Positions 30,642-41,274 of a stretch of DNA of 64,000 bases are shown here, piece after piece (the first letter of the stretch is position 1; the number at the start of each line of letters is the position of its first letter). A program made the translations under genes and the position numbers. Source of the DNA: a virus. The stretch is from IMG/VR virus record IMGVR_UViG_3300027801_002586, positions 18,070 to 82,069 of that record; one strand, given 5' to 3'. The notes beneath the pieces were generated by a model, which saw only the letters and a program-made list of their open reading frames with translations, was not told where the DNA came from and made no database searches.

Positions 30642-33600
30642 ATGTTACAATTTGGCTTAACTGAAAAAGATAGAGAACAATTAGAATATCCAAAAAGATT
30701 GTTTAGTGGTTTTGGTAGAGACCCTAATGATTTTATACATTTCTATGTCTATGATATGGAAGATACATTATTGGAAGATGATATTCTTAGTACGGGTGAT
30801 GTATTATTCCGTAATGATAATACAATTGATTTAGATATTGGTGGCCACATCAGAGATTTAGGATATGATTCAGGTGAGTTCAAAGTAAAGTATCTTTTCC
30901 TTAGAAGATTAGCTGGACAAAAGAAAACCATTATGGTGAACGATGAGGGATACATCAATATGGGAAAAATATCCACTAAGGTTATCAATGGCAAAACAAG
31001 ATTTTTCAAAGGTGGGGAAACACCAACAAATCAAACTTTAGAAGAGTTATATGCAAAAGAAATGAAATATGTGGTGAAAGAAGTTTCACCATCAAAAAAT
31101 GAAGTAAAGGTAGATATTCAATTAATTAATAATATACCATATCGTAAGAATTTTGCTGGTATAAATAAAGATTTTGTTTATGTTCCGAATAGAAAAGGTG
31201 GTTCTGGTGCTGGGACAATCAGATTTGACAAAACTGATGGTAATGTTTTAATACTTACTCCTGGACAATCCGAAAGAGGGTTCACAGATGCTATGGTGGG
31301 TGGTGATATTATTATTAAGGGTATGTATGAATACACATTAACCGAAACTAAAATGGTAGAGATTAAGGTTAAGAAAGAAACTCAAGTTTTAGTTGATAAG
31401 GGAAATAGAAATTCTCCAAGACCTAAGGATAAAAAAGTATTATTCAATGATATTGTAAAAACTACTATCGATAAAGAACCTGTTGCAGTACGAGAAATAT
31501 TAGAAGCAACACCCGGTCCTGACCAAGATTACGAAGATTATAGAGATAATGATGAGTATGGAAGTGTTTGTTTTACTGGGGATACAAAAATTAAATTAAG
31601 TAATAATCGTACCATTCCAATCAAGATGATGAGACCTGGTATGAAAGTTAAAACCGAACAAGGTTACGCAAAAGTATTAAAGGTAGTTAAGGATAATCGA
31701 CCTTATGGAGATAAATTAGTTCGTTACAAAAATCTTACCACTACAGACCATCACCCAATTAAACATCAAGGTAAATGGTACTTAGCAAATGAAGTTGGTA
31801 CTGAGTTTAAAGCTGGAGCATTAGATGTTTGGAATCTAATACTGGATAAACATCATACTATTATTGCTAATAATGTAACATCTGCAACACTTGGTAAGTG
31901 GAATAGTATTACTCATTTCTTAGAGAATAGAGATAAAAGAATTAATATGTTAAGATTATCTGAAGATTTTGAAGATAGTGGTGGAGGCGGTTCAAGTACC
32001 ACAGTCAATACTGATAATTCTGCTGAAGAAGTACTTGCAGAAGTAATTAATAACATACCAGAAGATGAAAATGTTCCGGCAGATAGACTTCCGGCATCAC
32101 CACTTGAACCAGATAACGAATATATTGTTGATGAAAGACCAAGACCAATTACAAAAGAAATAATTGAAGATTTTGCTACTGATGAAGAGTCTATTCTAAA
32201 ATTTAAAACTGTCGTAACATTTGAAAACGAATTAGTTCCAATTGATGTGTTCACTCAAGTACCCATTGATTTTACAGCTAAGGTTGTTGAGATAATGGAT
32301 TATAATAGAATAAGAGTTGATACTTCATATGAAGAAGGAGCAAATAAAGCAGACCATAGTGGTGAAGATAGATTTAATGATGTATTCACCGATATGTTTT
32401 TAACTTTTAGAAAAAATAAAGTAACCAGATTAAATACTTACATGGTTACTAAAGAGGGGTATCACTTATGTATAAATGTACTTGATGCACCCAAATCATC
32501 AGTTCCTGATAGTGATAAGAAATTACCGATACGTGATGTGGCAGATAGAACTGCACGATATATTAAAACATATTCACCATTACCAGAAACGATTGAGAAA
32601 AATGATTTAGTTTATTTCGTAGAAGAAAAAATGGAGCCATATGAAGATATGGTAAAATTAACAAAGTTTGTAGAAGAAACTCCTGAAGTATTATTTTTAA
32701 GAGTTCCAAATTTAAACTCAACAACAAATCCAATCAATTTTAGAAGTACTAATTATAAAAAGTATGATGATTTAATTGGAACTGATACACAAGTTCAGGA
32801 AGATATTACAAATTATATTCATTCAAGTAGTTTATTAGATGTGCAATTATCAATTGATTATTCTAAACGAACTGATGCAATTGGTTTAGACCGAACGGAT
32901 TATGGGTTTGGAAACTTTATTAACTTTGGTGGAGCAGAAAATAGACTACGAAATTTTAAAAAGAAAATAACATTAATAGAGGGATATAAAACAGATTCAC
33001 ATAATTTAATAAACATATCTTCGTCAGCAGATACACGAGCTAGTATAAATATGAAGAAACGTCAAGTGGTAAATAGTTTCGACCCATATGAAAATTATCT
33101 ATATACTGTCTCATCAAGTTACGCTACAAGTTCAGTTGGTGAATATTATACTGCCTCATGGCCTAAGACAAGTGGTTCAAGAGCAGATGGTACAGACTTT
33201 ACGTTAGAACATACAAGTGGTTCAACATTCACTACTTGGTTTGATACTTGGACTGGATATGCAAAAGAATTTGATACTTATAACCAAAATAGTTTAGTAA
33301 ATAATTTACCACTTCATGTGGCGAGTGATACAGAGAATAAAGTATTCTTAGATTTTATGGATATGACTGGACAACAATTTGATGAGATATGGTCTTATAT
33401 TAGACACTTCACGGATATAAATGAAAAGAGTAATAAATTATCAGAGGGCATTTCAAAAGATATAGTTCGCGAAGTAGCGAAGAGTATGGGATTTGAAGTT
33501 GATAGCGGAAATGATTTAGTTATCTTACCCGAATACTTGTTAGGTAAAACCGCAGATGGTGCAGATAAATATGAATCACCACAAGAAGAATTAACCGAAG

Positions 33601-35660
33601 AGATATGGAAACGAATTTTAGCTAATATGCCGTTCTTTATGAAGAACAAGGGTAACCAACGAGCGATGAAAGGGTTGATAAATTGTTATGGTATTCCAAG
33701 TTCAATACTAAGAATCCGAGAGTATGGTGGACCAGATTTAAATGATAGTGTTAGTTATGAAATAAAACGAAAATTTAGTTATGCTGCGGATTTTAAATCG
33801 AGTGAGTATTTAAAATTCCCTTGGCAAGATGATGGTACGAGTGGAATTAAACCAGAAACTATAGAATTTAGATTTAGAGCACCCACTTCAAAGGATATGA
33901 CAATTGTTCAGAAAGGTGTTGGTAATCATAGTTTTGCAATTCAATTACAAGATAACGGAGCAACCGATTCTTATGGTAAGTTAAGATTTAGTGTATCTGC
34001 ATCAACAGGTATTCAATTTATGACATCATCACTACAACCATTTTATAATAATGATATGTGGAGTGTGATGTTAACACGAGTATCACAGAGTGGATTAGAT
34101 TTAGTAACAGATGCAAACGCACAAGATATAACATATCAGTTAACATCAAAACAATATGATGCTACAAGGCAAGTTATTTTATATCAAACAAGTGAGAGTG
34201 TAAGTATAGATGGAAATGCTTCTGCTGGAGCAGCATTTAATAATGCGTTCCATACTGATGGTACATTTTATATAGGTGGTAACGGAGAATTTGGTACAAG
34301 GTTTAGTGGTTCAATGATGGAGTTTAGATTGTGGAGTGAACCATTATCACAAAGTGTATTTGATAATCATGTCCAAGCACCAAAAAGTTATAATGGTAAT
34401 ACTACAAGTTCTGCTTATGATAATATGATATTTAGATTACCAATAAATGATAATACTGATTTAAATACTTTACCAGAATCGGTAGATGATAAATCATATA
34501 AAACATCTTATCATACAAGTGCAAGTGCAGTTAACTTTAGTGGTAATCCATTTAGAAGTTTAGTAGACCAAGAAAAATTAAGAGTTCCAAACATTGGACC
34601 TCAAAGAAGAAACGCAACAAAGATTAGAAGTGAGGCAACTAAACTAAGTGGTAACTTATCATCAAACATTAGAGTTGAACAGTCATCAATGGATTTTGCA
34701 CCAACAGATAGTAATAAACTTGGTATATTCTTTTCACCTACTGATGTAGTGAATGAAGATATAATGTATTCCTTAGCAGATATAAACCTTGATAATGAAA
34801 TTGGTGACCCAAGAGACCAATATGCTGATACCTATCGAGGATTAGAGAGAGTACAGCGAGAGTATTGGAAAAAGTATAGTCGTTCAAATAACTTTTGGGA
34901 TTATATGAGAATCATAACTTTCTTTGATGGAAGTATTTGGAGTCAATTAAGGAATATGGTCCCAGCAAGAACAAATGCAACACTTGGTTTATTAATAGAA
35001 CCAAATATTTTAGAGAGAAGTAAACAGGTAGTGGGTAAAGTACCAAGTTTCGAAAATACATATTATGAAAATGCTAATCAATTTGGAGATGGAATACAAT
35101 TATCAAGTAGGTTAAGTAGTTCTGCAGCACCTAATCCATTTACACTTTCGGGTACATTACCTTTATATGAGGGTGAAATTAATTTATATACAATGGATAG
35201 TGGTTCAATTGGAATACTTGGGAATCCAACATTAAATAAGATAGCAGAGATAGACCCAAGAACACCATTCCAATCACTTTATGCAACAGCAAGTATTACA
35301 TTCGGTGATATAGATATAACATTTGAAGAAGCGGTGCAACCTTTTATCACTGCTTCAAGATTATCAGAACATAATGATATTAAAGTTCCTTACTATACGA
35401 GTTCATTATCGGATTCAATAGCAAAGGGATATGGATATCATACAGAGTACAATGGGAATTACCAATTTAGTGCATCATACGAAAGAAGTTCATACACGAG
35501 TGTAGCACTTGATTCATCACTATTTAGGTTATTCTATAAAGGTAGCAATTTAACAAAAAACAACACGATAGATGGATTAGACCCAGTTGAAATAACGATT
35601 ACTACACCTTCAAGGTTGGTAACACAAGAACCTGGTGATTCTAAATTAAAAGTAGAGTAA
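30642..35660 (+). CDS. gp7-like baseplate wedge protein with embedded Hint domain and LamG-like domain
   Basis: 1,672 residues. The N-terminal 300 residues are a baseplate-type region. A Hint (hedgehog/intein) domain follows from Cys310 (CFTGDTKI) through TTDHH (367-371, block B) to about residue 418. The usual C-terminal His-Asn is not seen; the end reads IIANNVTSATLG. After a Gly-rich linker and Asp/Glu-rich segments, a concanavalin/LamG-like domain is visible near residues 1070-1250 (beginning TIEFRFRAPTSK). Large size and position fit a gp7/gp8-type wedge. It may self-process at the Hint. Confidence 0.75.
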   Translation: MLQFGLTEKDREQLEYPKRLFSGFGRDPNDFIHFYVYDMEDTLLEDDILSTGDVLFRNDNTIDLDIGGHIRDLGYDSGEFKVKYLFLRRLAGQKKTIMVNDEGYINMGKISTKVINGKTRFFKGGETPTNQTLEELYAKEMKYVVKEVSPSKNEVKVDIQLINNIPYRKNFAGINKDFVYVPNRKGGSGAGTIRFDKTDGNVLILTPGQSERGFTDAMVGGDIIIKGMYEYTLTETKMVEIKVKKETQVLVDKGNRNSPRPKDKKVLFNDIVKTTIDKEPVAVREILEATPGPDQDYEDYRDNDEYGSVCFTGDTKIKLSNNRTIPIKMMRPGMKVKTEQGYAKVLKVVKDNRPYGDKLVRYKNLTTTDHHPIKHQGKWYLANEVGTEFKAGALDVWNLILDKHHTIIANNVTSATLGKWNSITHFLENRDKRINMLRLSEDFEDSGGGGSSTTVNTDNSAEEVLAEVINNIPEDENVPADRLPASPLEPDNEYIVDERPRPITKEIIEDFATDEESILKFKTVVTFENELVPIDVFTQVPIDFTAKVVEIMDYNRIRVDTSYEEGANKADHSGEDRFNDVFTDMFLTFRKNKVTRLNTYMVTKEGYHLCINVLDAPKSSVPDSDKKLPIRDVADRTARYIKTYSPLPETIEKNDLVYFVEEKMEPYEDMVKLTKFVEETPEVLFLRVPNLNSTTNPINFRSTNYKKYDDLIGTDTQVQEDITNYIHSSSLLDVQLSIDYSKRTDAIGLDRTDYGFGNFINFGGAENRLRNFKKKITLIEGYKTDSHNLINISSSADTRASINMKKRQVVNSFDPYENYLYTVSSSYATSSVGEYYTASWPKTSGSRADGTDFTLEHTSGSTFTTWFDTWTGYAKEFDTYNQNSLVNNLPLHVASDTENKVFLDFMDMTGQQFDEIWSYIRHFTDINEKSNKLSEGISKDIVREVAKSMGFEVDSGNDLVILPEYLLGKTADGADKYESPQEELTEEIWKRILANMPFFMKNKGNQRAMKGLINCYGIPSSILRIREYGGPDLNDSVSYEIKRKFSYAADFKSSEYLKFPWQDDGTSGIKPETIEFRFRAPTSKDMTIVQKGVGNHSFAIQLQDNGATDSYGKLRFSVSASTGIQFMTSSLQPFYNNDMWSVMLTRVSQSGLDLVTDANAQDITYQLTSKQYDATRQVILYQTSESVSIDGNASAGAAFNNAFHTDGTFYIGGNGEFGTRFSGSMMEFRLWSEPLSQSVFDNHVQAPKSYNGNTTSSAYDNMIFRLPINDNTDLNTLPESVDDKSYKTSYHTSASAVNFSGNPFRSLVDQEKLRVPNIGPQRRNATKIRSEATKLSGNLSSNIRVEQSSMDFAPTDSNKLGIFFSPTDVVNEDIMYSLADINLDNEIGDPRDQYADTYRGLERVQREYWKKYSRSNNFWDYMRIITFFDGSIWSQLRNMVPARTNATLGLLIEPNILERSKQVVGKVPSFENTYYENANQFGDGIQLSSRLSSSAAPNPFTLSGTLPLYEGEINLYTMDSGSIGILGNPTLNKIAEIDPRTPFQSLYATASITFGDIDITFEEAVQPFITASRLSEHNDIKVPYYTSSLSDSIAKGYGYHTEYNGNYQFSASYERSSYTSVALDSSLFRLFYKGSNLTKNNTIDGLDPVEITITTPSRLVTQEPGDSKLKVE
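31569..31895 (+). other. Hint (hedgehog/intein) domain within the baseplate gene
   Basis: Residues 310-418 of the gp7-like protein. It has the opening Cys, GDT turn, and the TxxH block B His370/His371, but no homing-endonuclease insert and no canonical C-terminal His-Asn. This resembles bacterial intein-like or Hint domains that cut or ligate poorly. Confidence 0.7.
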
Positions 35661-35674
35661 AACTTTGCATTCTT

Positions 35675-35682
35675 ATATTTAT
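35675..35682 (+). promoter_or_regulatory. Candidate late promoter element ATATTTAT
   Basis: ATATTTAT followed by ATATGAAC, about 46 bp before the next tail gene. Confidence 0.45.
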
Positions 35683-35728
35683 ATATGAACGCTATCCATC
35701 TTAGTTCAATTCAACAGGAGTAAAAAAA

Positions 35729-36484
35729 ATGGGATTTTTAAATAACACAAGCGTAACCGTCGATGCCGTTCTTACGAAGAAAGGTCGAGAATTACTCGCA
35801 AGAGGTCAAGACGAGTTCAAAATAACGAAATTTGCTTTAGCAGACGATGAAATCGATTATCGTTTGTGGGATACAGCACATCCTAATGGTTCTAATTATT
35901 ATGGCGCAGTGATTGAAAACATGCCGTTATTAGAAGCATTTGTAGATGAGAATCAAATATTAAGATATAAATTAGTATCTCTTCCAAAGAATACTGCGAA
36001 ACTTCCTATCTTGGAAGTTCCATCACCATCATTGGTTTTTAATGGACCTGGTATTACCCAGACCATTACACCAAATACAAGAAATGGTAGTGATGCTGAA
36101 GGTGGTTATAGTTTCGTATTACACGATGCTACTATCGCTAACTTAACACCAGTAATCATTAGGAAGAATAAAAAGAGACGAAAGAGTAAAAAACTTAAGC
36201 TTGGAGCAGCTCAAAAATTTGGAGCAGCAGCACTTATGAATGAATTTGATTTCATACAAAAAGAAGATATAGCAGATTTACAAATGAACACGGGTGCAAC
36301 AACACCAGTATTCCTAAATGAAGAAGAGAGAAAGCGTTCAATCACTTTATCTGGACATTCAGTAAATCTTGTTTCTCGTTCAGTAACAACAGATACTTCA
36401 ACCAATATAACGGTCGTGGGATTATCAACAGGTGCTACATACAATGTGGCAGTTACGATAAAAGCCGACCAGAGTACACTATAA
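35729..36484 (+). CDS. Tail/fibre-associated structural protein
   Basis: 251 residues starting MGFLNNTSVTVDAVLTKKGR, a form common in marine phage tail genes. A basic patch (KNKKRRKSKKLKLG) lies near residue 148. AGGAG precedes the ATG. Beta-rich C-terminus with TTDTSTNITVVGLS. A baseplate peripheral or fibre-attachment role is likely. Confidence 0.6.
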   Translation: MGFLNNTSVTVDAVLTKKGRELLARGQDEFKITKFALADDEIDYRLWDTAHPNGSNYYGAVIENMPLLEAFVDENQILRYKLVSLPKNTAKLPILEVPSPSLVFNGPGITQTITPNTRNGSDAEGGYSFVLHDATIANLTPVIIRKNKKRRKSKKLKLGAAQKFGAAALMNEFDFIQKEDIADLQMNTGATTPVFLNEEERKRSITLSGHSVNLVSRSVTTDTSTNITVVGLSTGATYNVAVTIKADQSTL

Positions 36485-36494
36485 GGAGTAGATG

Positions 36495-37505
36495 ATGTCA
36501 GTATTTACAAGATTCGATTTTTCAAATGATGTAGTGGAAAACCAACGAGTTAAAATATCGAGTGGTATTTTTAGTGGTGGAAGTGGAACAATGACCGCAT
36601 TTTATACTGCTTCTTCACAAGGACAAGTAACAGGTTCTCACTTATCGATATATCACCAAGACCCCGCTACTAATGCTTCAACCGCAGAGATTCAATTTTC
36701 GTTGGGATATGCTCACTTTCAAGGAAGTGGTTCAGCAGGAAACACCACAAAGTTAACAACAGGTGGTAGAGATTCTGCAACAATGTATAGACAATTTTCT
36801 AATGTATTGTTACCACCACTAACAGAAAAGTTTAGTTTTTCAAGTTCGCCATCGGCATCTGAAGATTTCTACTTTGTTAGTTTTAACAGAGCACGAATGA
36901 GAGAAAAGATTGACCCTGGTAATTGGGAAATTAAAGTTGGTACGACACACTTGATTGATGATAGTGGTGCTACAAATAATCCTACAGTCAATGAGGGTGG
37001 TAGAGTGTATAATATTGTTTCGGGTTCATTAGAGACTGGAACTGGTGTTATTAAAACTGCAGCAGCTTCACAAACTGGTGGAGCAATTGGAGCATTTTAT
37101 CCTGATTTGGGGATTATATTATTAAACGCAACACATATGGATGACGTCGCTGGAATGGGTACTGCAAGAAGTACCGATTCATTTGATGATAATCCTAAAA
37201 AGTTCTTTAATAAAATTGTAACTGGGACGAAGTTCCAAGTTCGTAGAGAAGAAGAAATTAGTTCTACTAACTTCTTTTGTAGGGTTAATAATAAAAAGTA
37301 TAACTTTAGTTCTAACCCAACTTTCTTTACAGGTTCAGATGGAGCTATGACAAACTCAACATTCTTTAAAGACCCTAAAGTGTACATTACACAAGTTGGA
37401 CTTTATAATGAAGATAATGAGTTGTTGGCAGTTGCAAAATTAAGTAAACCAATATTAAAATCATATTCAAGAGAAGCTATTATAAAAGTAAAACTTGACT
37501 TCTAA
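36495..37505 (+). CDS. Tail protein paralogue 1
   Basis: 336 residues from ATG 36495, six bases after AAGGAG; ATG 36492 is only three bases from it. The C-terminal motif ITQVGLYNEDNELL recurs in the next gene as a near match, so the two are paralogues of a tail or fibre assembly. Beta-rich, Ser/Gly-rich. Confidence 0.6.
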   Translation: MSVFTRFDFSNDVVENQRVKISSGIFSGGSGTMTAFYTASSQGQVTGSHLSIYHQDPATNASTAEIQFSLGYAHFQGSGSAGNTTKLTTGGRDSATMYRQFSNVLLPPLTEKFSFSSSPSASEDFYFVSFNRARMREKIDPGNWEIKVGTTHLIDDSGATNNPTVNEGGRVYNIVSGSLETGTGVIKTAAASQTGGAIGAFYPDLGIILLNATHMDDVAGMGTARSTDSFDDNPKKFFNKIVTGTKFQVRREEEISSTNFFCRVNNKKYNFSSNPTFFTGSDGAMTNSTFFKDPKVYITQVGLYNEDNELLAVAKLSKPILKSYSREAIIKVKLDF

Positions 37506-37517
37506 AGGGGAAGGATA

Positions 37518-38525
37518 ATGTTAAAAAACATTGACCCGTCCGATAAGTCAATCAAACCTTTTAAAGTTTTTAAAAACTTCACTCTCACTAATATTAGTAG
37601 TGGGAGTGGACATTTAACTTTAAAAGCAGTTAGTGGTTCTATTCATAATTTTATGACTGGGTCTGCCGCTTCACAAAGTTTCGGTAGATATGTCCACGCA
37701 AGTGGTGGTTTTGAATTTGGAACATATTATGATATTCCAAATTACTTTATGATTAAAAACTTATATTATGAAAATGATGAACCTTTAAGGACATTCGGAA
37801 GTAACAATTACAAAAAAACTAAAAAAGTATTAGGTGGTAGTGCACGAGTATTTACTATCCCACGAAACTTATTTGGTGAAAAAGTAAAGCCGGGTAGTAT
37901 CCAAATGGATGTAACTACTGGTGGAGTTACCTATGATTTAAGAGATGATGGTGATGGTAATATTTATGATTACAATTACTCATCAAGTTTTGCAGCGTAC
38001 AAATCATCATCATGGGATTATGATAAAGCGGATGCAAACGGAAGTGGTTCTCAAGTAGGAAACGCTTTTTACGAGCATGGTGTGATAGTAATCACAGATA
38101 CAGGTTCATTATGGAATGCTGGAACTGATACTGGACACGATTTAAAATATAAATCTACACAAACAATATACGAATATGAATATATTGTTACGTTAGAACC
38201 AAACGAATATAATGCCACAACAAACATAAGTACAACATTTGAACGGAGTGGTAGTATATCTATAGGAAAGGGTAGTAAAAATATTTCACAATTCTTTCCA
38301 CCTAACTCAGACCCTACAGGACATGGGACTGGGAGTTATAAAGATGAATATAATGCAGCAGTAAAATACGAGGGATTTGTAACACATTCAGATTTCGAAC
38401 CTTATTTAACAACAGTCGGTTTGTATAATGATAATAATGAATTATTGGTAGTTGGTAAATTAGCCAAACCAGTAAGGTTATCTAAAGAGACACAAACTTC
38501 AATAGTTGTTAGATTTGATGTTTAA
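37518..38525 (+). CDS. Tail protein paralogue 2
   Basis: 335 residues. Shares with the upstream gene the C-terminal motif LTTVGLYNDNNELL and similar length. GGGGAAGGAT precedes the ATG. Probably a fibre or baseplate subunit. Last gene of the block ahead of the envelope cluster. Confidence 0.6.
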   Translation: MLKNIDPSDKSIKPFKVFKNFTLTNISSGSGHLTLKAVSGSIHNFMTGSAASQSFGRYVHASGGFEFGTYYDIPNYFMIKNLYYENDEPLRTFGSNNYKKTKKVLGGSARVFTIPRNLFGEKVKPGSIQMDVTTGGVTYDLRDDGDGNIYDYNYSSSFAAYKSSSWDYDKADANGSGSQVGNAFYEHGVIVITDTGSLWNAGTDTGHDLKYKSTQTIYEYEYIVTLEPNEYNATTNISTTFERSGSISIGKGSKNISQFFPPNSDPTGHGTGSYKDEYNAAVKYEGFVTHSDFEPYLTTVGLYNDNNELLVVGKLAKPVRLSKETQTSIVVRFDV

Positions 38526-38539
38526 TTTATAAATATATT

Positions 38540-38547
38540 ATATTTAT
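38540..38547 (+). promoter_or_regulatory. Candidate late promoter element ATATTTAT
   Basis: ATATTTAT followed by TATAGGAAC, about 90 bp ahead of the T9SS cargo-like gene. The leader holds no obvious frame. Confidence 0.45.
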
Positions 38548-38637
38548 TATAGGAACAGACATTCCCACATATATCCGTTAGCATACCCGCGACCGGAAGG
38601 TTAATACAGATAGAATAACACATTACTGGAGTTTTGA

Positions 38638-41268
38638 ATGTTTAATAAATATTTAAAGTCTATGGTTCTATTATTGGTACTTTCCCTTTCGTGGGCACAA
38701 GAGCCAATAATTCGAATCAAGCAAACAGGTGAATATAATTTACCAAAAACTTGGTGGAGAGACTCAGATACTTTCCAACTACAGACATATCTTGCGGATG
38801 ATACAAATAATCCCGCTTTATATAACAATAACTTTGATGCATTTAGAGATAGTGTACTGACTATGGAAGTTACACTTGATGATAATGGTGCAGATATTAC
38901 TGCATTCAGATTAGATATAATCTTTGATAATGATTTAATCGATTGGGACCACAATGATACTGAAGTAATAAAAGGTTCTCACTTATCAGCTGCAACCGAG
39001 GGAGATTCTACAGCGGGTGCGGATTACTCATATGAAGTAGTTCATTATTCTGATGTTGGGTATATAGATTCAATTCAAACTGCAAATAGTGAAATATCAG
39101 AAGCGAATGCACGATATGATTGGTTAAGAATTACTATGGTATCACACAACGGAAACACTTTTAAGTTTGGTGGTGGTAATGGTGTACAGAAACAATTAAT
39201 AAAATTAAATTTTAAAATAGATGATGTGGTGGATAATTTTCAACCACAATCATTTAGAATACCAACACTTTATAGTGGTGGAATGGGGTACTACACTTAC
39301 GCTTCAGACGACTATCTATTAGATTACAAGGTTTACATCGATGGTAACTGGGGAACAGAAGAAACTTATGATGGTGGAGCTCGTGGAGATATTTCACTTC
39401 ATCCAAAACTTTTAGATGTTGAGGGATTCTTTAGATACGCTCAACGTAATGGTACTGATGATGATAAAACTTATCCATATTGGAAAATTAAATTTGAATT
39501 GGATGCTAGTAATCCGTCAAGTTATTCCACTTGGTATAATATAGAAGGCATACCTAATGATGTAAATACTGCAGATGAGGATTTATCCGATGATGTAATT
39601 GGTGACCATACTTCTACATTTTGGTATGATGATAAATCTACAACTGCAATGCAAACTTTACCAGGTGAGGGATTCTTAGGAATTAGTTATTATGATTCGA
39701 CATATACAGATGATAGAGGATATTTTAATATTCAATTACCACGAAACAATTATTATCGTGTTTCATTTTTCCCACCAGATGCTGAGGATAATATAGAAAC
39801 TCATACTCAACTCGAACTTGATAGGTACGCAATTACTAATCTTAATGATGCAATTGCCTCATTCAATTTTCAGTCTAATAAATTTAAATCCGTAGTGGGA
39901 GTTGATACTTTAAATTCAGTTGAATACTTTATCGGAGATGTTGATGGAGATGATGTATTTCAATTAAATGACTCATATTTTTTATGGGCATATACATCAC
40001 AGATACTTGAAAACTACACTCACTTAAATGGAAACTCTTACGAGAATTGGGGTACGATAGATACTTTAAGAGAAAATAATCAACCATTTCCTTATGTTTG
40101 GTATGAGAGTTTAGGAGCACAGAAGTATGAATTTACAGTCTTTCCTGATGCAGATTTTGACCAAAGTGCAACATTACAATTTGGACAGATAGAAGTTATC
40201 AACCCACTTATGAATACAATTCAGACTGGATTAGATACATTAAGTTTAAACTTAGGTGCAGGTATATCTACATATGGTAGTGATGCTAATCCAGATGTTA
40301 CACTTCCTGATTGGGCATATTTCTTTACAGGAGATATTAATGCAACTGGTACTAAAGTTGATGAAACAGATGGTGATGGATACATTAATGTAAACGGAAA
40401 TACATTTTATAGATGGGGCAGTGGTACTGCACCAGGTACTTGGGCAAATAAAATTGTATCATCTACACCCGATGTGTTTTTTACAATGCCAGCAGATTCA
40501 ACTGTCAGGGTTCAAAGTGGTGACCAAATAGAAGTTCCATTATATATTACACCTGAACAATTAAAAGCAATTCAAGTTGCTGGATTTGAGTTTGAAGTAG
40601 AGTTTAATACTAATCAATTAAAATTTATAGATATGAAAACGGATGTTCTTCCAGGCCCATGGTTTACTTATGTAAACGTACATGAAGCAGATGATATTGG
40701 GTATCAGAAAGTTTCCTTTGGTGGTATGGATTACTCACCAGGTAACGCACCTGAAACGTATTGGATAGATGAACCAATGATTGCGTTGAATATGATTTTT
40801 CAAGCAAACTTTCCAGATTCGGAATGGACTGAAGCAGATGTGCAATTCGTAGGAAAGTATTCCGCGGGAGACCCAAGTGGTAATGACTTATTAGTAGATA
40901 GACAAGATGGTAAAGTATTGGTATGGAATAAGTATTGGGCATTCGGTGGTGGTGAACCAAACGATGATGAACTAACTTATAACTATCCAAATCCATTTGA
41001 TGAAACTACTAAGTTCCAGTTCTTTGTAGATGAACTAACCGATGTAAAGATATACATATTAAATTCAATGGGACAATATGTAGGTACATTATTAGATGAA
41101 TCAGTTTCACAAGGTATTCATACATTTGATTTTAATAACCAACCAAGTGTTTGGTTACCTGAAGAAAGTGTTTATCAACAACACCAATCGTTAGAACCAG
41201 GTGTTTATATATTTGTTCTTGAGACAGATAAGAGAATTAAAGCAAACAAATTCACGGTCGTGAAATAG
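38638..41268 (+). CDS. Secreted protein with signal peptide, dockerin/cohesin-like parts and T9SS C-terminal sorting domain
   Basis: 876 residues. Signal peptide MFNKYLKSMVLLLVLSLSWA, cut near residue 20. Internal calcium-binding dockerin-like segments (GDVDGDDVFQLNDS near 437 and a DGDGYINV region near 578) and a cohesin-like domain near 620-760 (beginning VQSGDQIEVPLYI). The C-terminus from Asn782 (NYPNPFDETT, then GVYIFVLETDKR and a final KFTVVK) is the Por/T9SS type A sorting domain. Such cargo crosses the outer membrane by the host T9SS. A phage gene with this domain is rare. Confidence 0.85.
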   Translation: MFNKYLKSMVLLLVLSLSWAQEPIIRIKQTGEYNLPKTWWRDSDTFQLQTYLADDTNNPALYNNNFDAFRDSVLTMEVTLDDNGADITAFRLDIIFDNDLIDWDHNDTEVIKGSHLSAATEGDSTAGADYSYEVVHYSDVGYIDSIQTANSEISEANARYDWLRITMVSHNGNTFKFGGGNGVQKQLIKLNFKIDDVVDNFQPQSFRIPTLYSGGMGYYTYASDDYLLDYKVYIDGNWGTEETYDGGARGDISLHPKLLDVEGFFRYAQRNGTDDDKTYPYWKIKFELDASNPSSYSTWYNIEGIPNDVNTADEDLSDDVIGDHTSTFWYDDKSTTAMQTLPGEGFLGISYYDSTYTDDRGYFNIQLPRNNYYRVSFFPPDAEDNIETHTQLELDRYAITNLNDAIASFNFQSNKFKSVVGVDTLNSVEYFIGDVDGDDVFQLNDSYFLWAYTSQILENYTHLNGNSYENWGTIDTLRENNQPFPYVWYESLGAQKYEFTVFPDADFDQSATLQFGQIEVINPLMNTIQTGLDTLSLNLGAGISTYGSDANPDVTLPDWAYFFTGDINATGTKVDETDGDGYINVNGNTFYRWGSGTAPGTWANKIVSSTPDVFFTMPADSTVRVQSGDQIEVPLYITPEQLKAIQVAGFEFEVEFNTNQLKFIDMKTDVLPGPWFTYVNVHEADDIGYQKVSFGGMDYSPGNAPETYWIDEPMIALNMIFQANFPDSEWTEADVQFVGKYSAGDPSGNDLLVDRQDGKVLVWNKYWAFGGGEPNDDELTYNYPNPFDETTKFQFFVDELTDVKIYILNSMGQYVGTLLDESVSQGIHTFDFNNQPSVWLPEESVYQQHQSLEPGVYIFVLETDKRIKANKFTVVK

Positions 41269-41274
41269 GAAGAG

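Noticed and set aside
31569-31895. A true self-splicing intein with homing endonuclease
   Set aside because: The C-terminal His-Asn and an endonuclease insert are not seen, so only a Hint domain is claimed.
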